Assembly: GCA_031259935.1 (NCBI GenBank)
Contig: JAIRKV010000036.1
Coordinates: 1-8,880 of the forward strand
Direction: 5' to 3'
Length of the DNA: 8,880 nucleotides
DNA from: Prevotellaceae bacterium
Lineage (GTDB): Bacteria; Bacteroidota; Bacteroidia; Bacteroidales; UBA932
Shown here one piece after another: positions 1 to 5,459 of this stretch. A model generated the notes under the pieces. It was not told where the DNA came from, did not search any database, and saw nothing but the letters and a program-made list of their open reading frames with translations. A program made the translations under genes and the position numbers. How positions within the stretch are numbered: position 1 is the stretch's first letter; each line of letters begins with the position of its first letter.

Positions 1-274
1 AGAAACTGTTTAAATTCAAGTAAAATTATCAACAAATAATTACCAATCGGGCTGCTGTCTGGAATTTATTTTATGTTTTTATGATTATTAATAATATGAA
101 TTACACAACAATGAACAAAACGAATTATCCGGCCAGCCCGACTGAAAAACAGTACAAAGTTAGCACAAAATCTTCGATTACACACCAACGGATAAAAATG
201 TCCAAAGATTTTTTGATTGCAAATTTAGCCTTTTTTACACAACATTTTTTTATCCCTGACGGGACATTTTTTTT

Positions 275-394
275 GTCATTGCGAACTGCGAAGCAGGAAG
301 CAATCCAGAAAAAACACAAAGCACAAGTCTGGATTAACTCCGTTGAGTTCCGCTCCGCTTCGGTTGCTTCGTCGCTGCGCTCCTCGCAATGACG
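275..394. repeat. Palindromic dispersed repeat, long variant (copy 1)
   Basis: The outer arms GTCATTGCGA (275-284) and TCGCAATGAC (384-393) are perfect inverted repeats. Inside them GAAGCAATCCAGA (297-309) is mirrored by TCTGGATT (328-335) and TTGCTTC (364-370). The right inner arm is split by an extra 28 nt (336-363). The same arms occur in the copy at 2897-2987. Repeats of this CATTGCGAGG / GAAGCAATCCAGA type are, from memory, dispersed in many Bacteroidota genomes, and they resemble REP or MITE-like non-coding elements. No gene lies inside. Confidence 0.85.
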
Positions 395-460
395 TGCTGC
401 TTGCTTTTATGTCAAAACAAAACTAACAGAAATAATGTTGTATTATTGCTGATTTTTTTG

Positions 461-478
461 TTTTTAAGGAGTGACTAT
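461..478 (+). repeat. 18-nt intergenic repeat, copy 1 (one mismatch)
   Basis: The sequence TTTTTAAGGAGTGACTAT differs at one position (T for C) from the reverse complement of the two identical copies at 7706-7723 and 8762-8779. It lies in non-coding DNA about 170 nt past the stop codon of the WG-repeat gene. Its function is unknown. It contains AAGGAG, but no start codon follows at a useful distance. Confidence 0.7.
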
Positions 479-647
479 CTACAATTTTTTTGAACTGTAA
501 TTTTATCTGTTTCTGTTCTTTCAGAGATTTTGTTTACTGTACCTACTTTAATCATGATAATAAAAATTTATACTTTTAATTTTCTCCTGCTCTTACGACT
601 TTGCAGGTCTTGCCCGGCTGGTTTATGCCGCTATATTTTTATTTCTC

Positions 648-2810
648 TTAATTCCATTCCCAGCCATATGCATCAAAAGGAGCTATCCACAAATGATTTT
701 TGTTTCCATATTCAGAAACTTCCTTTCCATTATAATATGTACCATAATTATCTTTTCTTGTTTCTAATACTTTGACATAAACCCTTGTTTTACTTTCATT
801 CCACATTATAATTTCGCACTTCATCCACATATAATCTCTCCCTCTTCGTTCTCCTTCAAGAACATCTCCATTTGTCTTTGCTTCTATGCGTTTGAAACGT
901 TCCTCGCGTTTTATTCTGGCTTTTTCATTATCTGACATACCGACTGCTTTCCCCTGTTCATTAATTTGATATCTATCATTATTTTTGCTAACAAACGCCA
1001 AACGTGTTTCGTTTGAGAATTTATCGGCATGGTCATATTGAAATGGAAGAATTGCCTTGCCGTTAATATCTATATAGCCCCATTTCCCCTCAAACTTTGC
1101 AGGAATCGGCAAATCAGTATCAAGAACGGAACTGTTTCCTGAAAAATTATTATCATATATCAAAGGAATCATTACTTTACCGTTTGGTGCAATGACTCCA
1201 TATTTCCCATCCTTTTTTGCAATTATCCATTTACTCGACTCGTTTAATCTAGATCCATAACGATAATTTTGTCCCAGAAGGTCATCGTATATCAAAGGAA
1301 CTTTTTCATCCCCCTTCCCATCAATAACGCCGTATTTTCCGCCTTTTACCGCTATTATGTAATCTATGGAATCGGTTGGTAATGCTGTGTTTTCGTAACG
1401 TTTGCCAAATTCCAGATTATCATACGGCAAAGTACGCAGGTTTTTTCCATCAGCATCAATAATATTCCATTCAGTATCTGACTTTCGTACAAATGCCATA
1501 CAGTTACTGTAAAAACCATACGAATGCCAAGGAACTCCGAAAGGAACAGGAATAATATATTCACCTTTTGTATTTACAACCCCGATATTATCCTTTGAGT
1601 TTCCATGTTTTTCATTATATTTCCATACTTTGGCAAGTCCGCAGTTGTTAAATTCCTCGTGCGATCCATAAATGGCAGGAAGAATAACTGTGCCGTCCAT
1701 GCTTTTAAGTCCGTATAAATTAACTATCCTTACTGAAAAACGTCCTTCATCGCGAAAAGGTCTAATAAACCAGTAAACTTTTGGGAGTCCCTGCACATCT
1801 TCTTCGTTAGCAATATTAGGCTTTGGTTCGGCGGGATATTTCATTTCCGCCTGCTTTATTTTTGCAAGAACGGCGTCGTATTTTGCTTGCGTTTTTTTAT
1901 CTACAAAACGAGAAACATGGAATTTATTTTCTAATTTCTCCCGAATTTCTTTATATGTATACATCAAAGGAATGATTTCTTTTCCTGTAATATCGACGGC
2001 GCCATGTGCTTTCCCATTGTATACCTCTGCCAGATTTTCTGAAAAAGAGCTAATACCATTATATTTCATTTTAATAATGATATTATTTGCTTTATCAATA
2101 TATCCCCATTTACCGTTTAATTTCACTTTCACAAACCCTTCAAAGATAACTGCATTTTCGTATTTAAGAGGAATGACTTCTTTTCCGGTTTTATCAATAA
2201 ATCCGTATTTACCGTTCAATTTTACCTTGGCAAGCCCTTCAGAAAAGGAACCTACATCTTCATATTTAAACGGAATAATTTCCTTATCGGTTTTATCAAT
2301 AAAGCCCCATTTGCCGTTTAATTTTACCGGCGCAAGCCCCTTGTAAAAATTATATGCATCTTCGTATTTAAACGGAATAATTTCCTTATCAGTTTCATCA
2401 ATAAAGCCCCATTTGCCGTTTAATTTTACATGAGCAAGCCCTTCGGAAAAGTTACGTGCAATATCGTATTTAAACGGAATAATTTCCGTATCGGTTTTAT
2501 CAATATATCCCCATTTGCCCTTTAACTTCACCGGCGCAAGCCCTTCGGAAAAGCCAAAGGCACCTTCGTATTTAAACGGAATAACTTCCTTAACGGTTAT
2601 ATCAATATATCCCCATTTGCCCTTTAATTTTACCGCTGCTGTATTTGCGGTAAACGAACGGGCATCTTCGTACTTGGGAAGGATTACTATATCGCCGTCC
2701 TTATCCTTAAACCCATACTGTGAGCCGTCTTTGTATGCACTAAAACTTTGTCCCGTGCCTTCTGTGCCAAATATAAAGCACATTAATGCTAATAATAATA
2801 AATTTTTCAT
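648..2810 (-). CDS. Exported WG-repeat protein, 720 aa
   Basis: The protein starts with a Sec-type signal peptide: Lys2, a hydrophobic core at about residues 4-14 and probable cleavage near Gly20/Gln21. It is therefore predicted to be exported. The N-terminal half is a run of WG repeats (WG beta-repeat family) with a 34-residue period. The K-W/Y-G-Y/F-I-D motifs fall at Trp66, Trp100, Trp134, Trp168, Tyr202 and Trp235, each followed by a segment like EIIPFKYE and a loop like FSEGLAPVKLNG. More degenerate repeats resume from about residue 370 to 625, including KYGVID and KWGYID motifs. The last 90 residues or so are charged, then rich in aromatic residues, and I do not recognise them. WG repeats are usually taken as surface or binding modules, and no catalytic motif is visible. 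The ATG at 2808-2810 follows an A-rich leader with no Shine-Dalgarno sequence. I saw no TAnnTTTG promoter in the 245-nt gap upstream. Function beyond the repeat fold is unknown. Confidence 0.93.
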   Translation of the reverse strand: MKNLLLLALMCFIFGTEGTGQSFSAYKDGSQYGFKDKDGDIVILPKYEDARSFTANTAAVKLKGKWGYIDITVKEVIPFKYEGAFGFSEGLAPVKLKGKWGYIDKTDTEIIPFKYDIARNFSEGLAHVKLNGKWGFIDETDKEIIPFKYEDAYNFYKGLAPVKLNGKWGFIDKTDKEIIPFKYEDVGSFSEGLAKVKLNGKYGFIDKTGKEVIPLKYENAVIFEGFVKVKLNGKWGYIDKANNIIIKMKYNGISSFSENLAEVYNGKAHGAVDITGKEIIPLMYTYKEIREKLENKFHVSRFVDKKTQAKYDAVLAKIKQAEMKYPAEPKPNIANEEDVQGLPKVYWFIRPFRDEGRFSVRIVNLYGLKSMDGTVILPAIYGSHEEFNNCGLAKVWKYNEKHGNSKDNIGVVNTKGEYIIPVPFGVPWHSYGFYSNCMAFVRKSDTEWNIIDADGKNLRTLPYDNLEFGKRYENTALPTDSIDYIIAVKGGKYGVIDGKGDEKVPLIYDDLLGQNYRYGSRLNESSKWIIAKKDGKYGVIAPNGKVMIPLIYDNNFSGNSSVLDTDLPIPAKFEGKWGYIDINGKAILPFQYDHADKFSNETRLAFVSKNNDRYQINEQGKAVGMSDNEKARIKREERFKRIEAKTNGDVLEGERRGRDYMWMKCEIIMWNESKTRVYVKVLETRKDNYGTYYNGKEVSEYGNKNHLWIAPFDAYGWEWN
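2102..2710 (-). repeat. 102-bp coding tandem repeats in the WG-repeat gene
   Basis: The DNA encoding the first WG repeats is itself a tandem array. The equivalent point of each unit falls at 2102, 2201, 2303, 2405, 2507 and 2609, and the next unit begins at 2710. Spacing is 102 bp except for one 99-bp unit, which lacks a single codon. Long runs such as TTTAAACGGAATAA recur almost unchanged between units. This similarity at the DNA level suggests fairly recent duplication or gene conversion, in contrast to the diverged repeats in the C-terminal half of the gene. Confidence 0.85.
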
Positions 2811-2860
2811 TTTAATTTGATTTTTCTGTTTTGTTATTTTTTATTTTTATTTATTTGTTG

Positions 2861-2880
2861 GGGCAAAACATTTTTTGCCC
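2861..2880. repeat. Small perfect hairpin between genes
   Basis: GGGCAAAA (2861-2868) and TTTTGCCC (2873-2880) form an 8-bp perfect stem with a 4-nt loop. The hairpin lies 50 nt upstream of the WG-repeat start codon and 16 nt from the palindromic repeat at 2897. Neither strand has a proper T-tract directly after it, so a terminator is doubtful. It could be a small dispersed palindrome or a structure in the 5' leader of the WG-repeat mRNA. Confidence 0.5.
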
Positions 2881-2896
2881 TTACGTTTGTTATTTT

Positions 2897-2987
2897 CGCC
2901 ATTGCGAGGGCGTCAGCCCGAAGCAATCCAGAAAGAACATAGGACACAAATCTGGATTGCTTCGTCATTTCATTCCTCGCAATGACG
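2897..2987. repeat. Palindromic dispersed repeat, compact variant (copy 2)
   Basis: The outer arms at 2897-2909 and 2975-2987 (CCTCGCAATGACG) match as an inverted repeat with one mismatch. The inner arms GAAGCAATCCAGA (2920-2932) and TCTGGATTGCTTC (2951-2963) are a perfect 13-bp inverted repeat. The element shares both arm types with the copy at 275-394 but lacks the 28-nt insertion there. It lies between two minus-strand genes, where its RNA could fold into a long hairpin and limit read-through. Confidence 0.87.
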
Positions 2988-3055
2988 TTTTATTTCTTTG
3001 TTTTGCCTCCATATTATTCTTTAAATTTTTAAATCTTTAAATCATTAAATCCCCC

Positions 3056-3718
3056 TTAGGGAATTACTGCGCTGTAAAGTTCGCTCCACGGACCGGGCTG
3101 GTTGCGGGTGTTGACCCAGCGGAAACGGTAGTACACCGTTTTTCCAACTTCCGTTTGCGCATAGTCGATAATCAGCGGCGAGCGACTTGCGAAATTCACA
3201 TATGTCCATTCGGCATCGCTTGCGGGCGGGTCGCCGCCGAGCTTGCGCCACACTTCAAATCCGTGTACTTTCGGCGGCTTCGCCTTGCCTGTCAGTTTGC
3301 CGACTTTCACGTGTACGCGGTGCTGCTGGTGTATCGAAAAGTCGATTTCGCCGGCTGGCATGTCGGTTGGCACGGGCGCAGGTGTGGGTTTGAGGTCGTG
3401 TACGGGCAAGCCCATTTGTTTGCGGTCGTCGTCGCTAACAAGGTGATTGCTTGTGAGATATTCCTTTACATACCGGCGCACGGCTTTTTTAAGTGTGTCG
3501 CGCGCTTCGTTTTTTGCAAGCACGTCGGCGCTGCCGCGATTAGGCTCTTCAGCTCTTGCGTATGCCGCTTCGTATGCTTCAATCAACGCATTGATGTCGC
3601 CGAACCCGCGCGGGTCGAGCCCAAAGTCGGCAGCATGCGCTTCGGTGTAGGTGAAAAGTATTTTCACCCATTCTAAAAATTTCCCGTCCGAAGTCGGGAT
3701 GTAATCTAATGTACCCAT
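3056..3718 (-). CDS. Conserved protein of unknown function with Fn3-like C-terminus, 220 aa
   Basis: The start is the ATG at 3716-3718 (MGTLDYIP). The same frame stays open to 3793, but those 25 extra codons come from AT-rich leader and minisatellite DNA and look non-coding. Residues 1 to about 105 are probably helical and alanine-rich. A Thr/Pro/Ala-rich linker follows (about 113-125). The last 90 residues or so look like a beta-sandwich, with the ending KTVYYRFRWVNTRNQPGPWSE typical of fibronectin-III-like domains. I recall a Bacteroidota family with this architecture, N-terminal phrasing (DYIP.SD..F..W) and C-terminal RWVNTRG..GPWS, but no assigned function. No signal peptide or membrane segment is visible. 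The gene is strikingly GC-rich: two sampled 60-nt lines give 36 and 34 G/C, in a window that is otherwise AT-rich. This may be a sign of transfer. Confidence 0.88.
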   Translation of the reverse strand: MGTLDYIPTSDGKFLEWVKILFTYTEAHAADFGLDPRGFGDINALIEAYEAAYARAEEPNRGSADVLAKNEARDTLKKAVRRYVKEYLTSNHLVSDDDRKQMGLPVHDLKPTPAPVPTDMPAGEIDFSIHQQHRVHVKVGKLTGKAKPPKVHGFEVWRKLGGDPPASDAEWTYVNFASRSPLIIDYAQTEVGKTVYYRFRWVNTRNQPGPWSELYSAVIP

Positions 3719-3743
3719 TTTATAAAATTTCAATTTAACGTAT

Positions 3744-4076
3744 TTATTTTGTTTGAAAAATATTTCCTGTAGATTGTAAATAGTGCCATGCAAACATTAA
3801 ATGATGCCATGTAAACCTTAAATGGCGCCAAGCAAACACTAAATGGTGCCATGTAAACCTTAAATGGTGCCATGCAAACATTAAATGGTGCATGCAAACC
3901 TTAAATGGCTCCCTGCAAGCATTAAATGGTGCCATGCAAACATTCCGAATGTATAAAATAACCGATAATATACTGTGAATGACATGTACGGCAGCCGCAG
4001 CGCCTGCGCCGAGCAGGAGTTGCGAATTTGAGCATCTGCTCAACGGATTGCAAGATATTTTTTTGAGTGCCAGCAT
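3744..4076 (-). CDS. Doubtful ORF spanning the 21-bp minisatellite
   Basis: An open frame of 110 codons reads through the minisatellite as heptads such as HHLMFAW and HHLRFTW, after an alanine-rich N-terminal part. It ends 25 nt before the start of the GC-rich 220-residue gene. Because the repeat unit is 21 bp, any frame without a stop in one unit stays open through the whole array. The frame changes register at the 20-bp unit (3887-3906) and still stays open, because two of the three minus-strand frames lack stops. It therefore gives no evidence of selection for coding. The GC-richer part at about 3985-4050 is unexplained. I think it more likely non-coding, possibly leader DNA of the downstream gene. 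Confidence 0.15.
   Translation of the reverse strand: MLALKKISCNPLSRCSNSQLLLGAGAAAAVHVIHSILSVILYIRNVCMAPFNACREPFKVCMHHLMFAWHHLRFTWHHLVFAWRHLRFTWHHLMFAWHYLQSTGNIFQTK
3782..3944. repeat. 21-bp minisatellite, about 7.8 units
   Basis: Units start at 3782, 3803, 3824, 3845, 3866, 3887, 3907 and 3928 (the last is partial). Each resembles GCCATGCAAACATTAAAT with a three-base GGT-like lead, and all are 21 bp except the 20-bp unit at 3887-3906. Units tend to alternate between GCAAACATT and GTAAACCTT types: 1, 3 and 5 against 2 and 4, with 6 mixed. This suggests that the array grew as 42-bp pairs. It sits 64 nt upstream of the start codon of the 220-residue gene, so it may lie in that gene's leader or between its promoter and start. 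Confidence 0.9.
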
Positions 4077-4108
4077 ATTATCAAGTGTTTAACTATTCAT
4101 AAAAATAT

Positions 4109-4257
4109 GACTTATATTTTATATTATATGTCAAGGTAAATTGTTGTGTAAAAACGCATTGTGAATTTATTTTAAAAGTATTTTAAAATATGGGATTTGT
4201 AATTATCAAATAATAATATACCTTTGCAAAAATAAAATGTCATATAATATAACTTAT
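4109..4257 (+). mobile_element. MITE-like TIR element, copy A (degenerate)
   Basis: This AT-rich element is the inverted counterpart of the one at 7937-8090. The core 4158-4212 matches the reverse complement of 7988-8041 at about 49 of 55 positions by hand alignment, and similarity continues in both ends. Its left end (GACTTATATTTTATATTATA) resembles the terminal inverted repeat of copy B. Its right end, around 4239-4257, is the inverted form with more changes. It contains no coding sequence. It ends 56 nt before the methyltransferase start codon and carries that gene's probable promoter. No target-site duplication was identified. Confidence 0.72.
4196..4226 (+). promoter_or_regulatory. Bacteroidota-type promoter for the methyltransferase
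   Basis: TTTG at 4196-4199 and TACCTTTG at 4219-4226 are separated by 19 nt. This matches the Bacteroidota consensus of a -33 TTTG and a -7 TAnnTTTG with about 19-21 nt between them. The start codon at 4314 would follow a leader of roughly 80 nt. The promoter lies inside the TIR element, and the equivalent site is present in the other copy. Confidence 0.75.
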
Positions 4258-4313
4258 TAAACAAAAATTGAACTTATAAAATGTTGTTAAACAAGTCTAA
4301 AACCAGTTGAATT

Positions 4314-5243
4314 ATGAGCATTGTAACTATTCAAAAATGCCCTGTATGTAACAGTATAAATATCAAGCATGATTTTTTGTGTATAGATTATTGTGTAAGC
4401 AGAGAAAAATTTGATGTATATGTTTGCCGTCAGTGTGATTTTTTATTTACAAATCATTTTCCTTCAAATCACAGTATGGACAAATATTATTATGACTTGA
4501 AATACATTTCACATTCCGACATAAAAAAGGGTTTTATAAATAAACTTTATCATTTTGTACGGTCGTACACGGTAAAAAGAAAATTAAAGTTTGTGTGTAA
4601 TCAATCGAAGAAAAAAACAGGAAAAATTCTTGATATTGGTTGCGGTACGGGATATTTTTTGAACGAAGCAAAACGTAAAGGCTGGGAAACTTTTGGCATA
4701 GAAAAAAACGAGCGCGCAAGCAAACGGGCTATCGAATCTTTCAACATGTTTGTGAAACCCGAACATCACATATATAAATTTCCCAAGGCGAGTTTTGATG
4801 TAATTACTTTGTGGCATGTTCTTGAACAGAGGGAGGATTTAAACGAAACCATGGAAAAAATATATGATTTGCTTTTGCCTGATGGAATTGCAGTTGTTGC
4901 CTTGCCAAATTGCAGTTCGTATGATGCTAAACATTACAGAAGTTACTGGGCAGGTTATGATGTTCCGCGTCATTTGTGGCATTTTACTCCGAAAACAATG
5001 GAACTGTTCATTAAAAAATTCAAGTTCAATATTGTATATAAATGCACAATGCCGTTTGATGCTTTTTATGTTTCGCTGTTAAGCGAAAAATACAAAAAGG
5101 TTAACAGTTTCATTGCATTTGTAAAAGCAATGTTTATTGGCGCTGTTTCGACTGTCAACGCTTTATTCGATAAAAATAAAAGCAGTGCAATGATTTATGT
5201 GTTAAAAAAAACCGTAGATACTCCCGACAGTTTAAAATTGTGA
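4314..5243 (+). CDS. Class I SAM-dependent methyltransferase with N-terminal zinc ribbon, 309 aa
   Basis: The N-terminus carries two CxxC pairs, Cys9/Cys12 and Cys38/Cys41, which probably bind zinc. A Methyltransf_23-type Rossmann domain follows. Motif I is KILDIGCGTG (104-113), which binds S-adenosylmethionine. The acidic residue at the end of strand 2 is Glu130 (FGIEKN), and motif IV lies at FDVITLWHVLE (161-171). A later conserved block reads LPN.SSYDA, then YDVPRHLWHF (197-224). No signal peptide is seen, so the protein is predicted cytoplasmic. The usual HVLEH of close relatives is HVLEQ here (Gln172). I recall orthologues across Bacteroidota, but the substrate is unknown; relatives act on glycans, lipids or small metabolites. 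The gene is monocistronic and converges on the prolyl oligopeptidase gene. The ATG lacks a Shine-Dalgarno sequence and follows an A-rich leader. Confidence 0.93.
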   Translation: MSIVTIQKCPVCNSINIKHDFLCIDYCVSREKFDVYVCRQCDFLFTNHFPSNHSMDKYYYDLKYISHSDIKKGFINKLYHFVRSYTVKRKLKFVCNQSKKKTGKILDIGCGTGYFLNEAKRKGWETFGIEKNERASKRAIESFNMFVKPEHHIYKFPKASFDVITLWHVLEQREDLNETMEKIYDLLLPDGIAVVALPNCSSYDAKHYRSYWAGYDVPRHLWHFTPKTMELFIKKFKFNIVYKCTMPFDAFYVSLLSEKYKKVNSFIAFVKAMFIGAVSTVNALFDKNKSSAMIYVLKKTVDTPDSLKL

Positions 5244-5399
5244 GTTGAAAATGAATTAAAAAGACTGTCGTAAGCCGATTTTTCCGTTCTGCGTTTATTT
5301 TTCCAAAAAATATTTGTTTGCATGATATGCAGCAGGCAGGCTTTGATAAGGCGCTGACTGCGTGAATGCGTATATGATATTTGCTTCTGTCTGATATAA

Positions 5400-5432
5400 A
5401 ATTGAGGACGAAGTATGATTCCGTCCTCAATT
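5400..5432 (-). terminator. Terminator of the prolyl oligopeptidase gene, between convergent genes
   Basis: AATTGAGGACG (5400-5410) pairs with CGTCCTCAATT (5422-5432), giving an 11-bp stem with an 11-nt loop. On the minus strand it begins 28 nt after the oligopeptidase stop codon and is followed by TTTTAT, as expected for an intrinsic terminator. It may also stop plus-strand transcripts from the methyltransferase, whose own 3' side shows only a weak 7-bp inverted repeat (5225-5231 with 5264-5270). Confidence 0.8.
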
Positions 5433-5459
5433 AACAAAATAAATTAAGTAAATCAACCG

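Larger units (their letters stand above)
1..647. other. Intergenic region without a convincing gene
   Basis: This AT-rich stretch lies downstream of the minus-strand WG-repeat gene. An open frame runs through 81-392 on the plus strand, but its 3' third lies inside a palindromic dispersed repeat (275-394), its composition is that of intergenic DNA and its translation resembles no family I know, so I do not call it. The region holds the palindromic repeat and one copy of an 18-nt repeat (461-478). At about 583-635 there is a locally GC-richer patch with a 5-bp inverted repeat (586-590 with 603-607) that could be the 3' untranslated end of the WG-repeat transcript. No clear terminator with a T-tract was found for that gene. 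Confidence 0.6.

Noticed and set aside
253..274. Terminator from TCCC/GGGA hairpin followed by T8
   Set aside because: The stem is only four base pairs and no plus-strand gene ends before it in the window.
81..392. Plus-strand open frame of 103 codons at the left
   Set aside because: Its end lies inside a palindromic repeat and its composition is that of intergenic DNA; no family resemblance or promoter was seen.
3155..3676. Plus-strand open frame of 173 codons opposite the 220-residue gene
   Set aside because: It is a shadow of the GC-rich minus-strand gene, whose protein shows recognisable family features; the shadow is Cys/Arg-rich without domain sense.
3719..3793. Upstream extension of the 220-residue protein to an ATG at 3793
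   Set aside because: The extra codons come from AT-rich leader and minisatellite DNA, and the family-like sequence begins at MGTLDYIP.
3782..3944. CRISPR array
   Set aside because: The 21-bp units are directly adjacent without spacers, and there are no cas genes.
4011..4041. Inverted repeat GAGCAG / CTGCTC as an operator or element end
   Set aside because: Six base pairs with a 19-nt spacer is expected by chance, and no second copy was seen.
5155..5437. Minus-strand open frames of 80-91 codons between the convergent genes
   Set aside because: They overlap the terminator hairpin and the methyltransferase 3' end and have no coding character.
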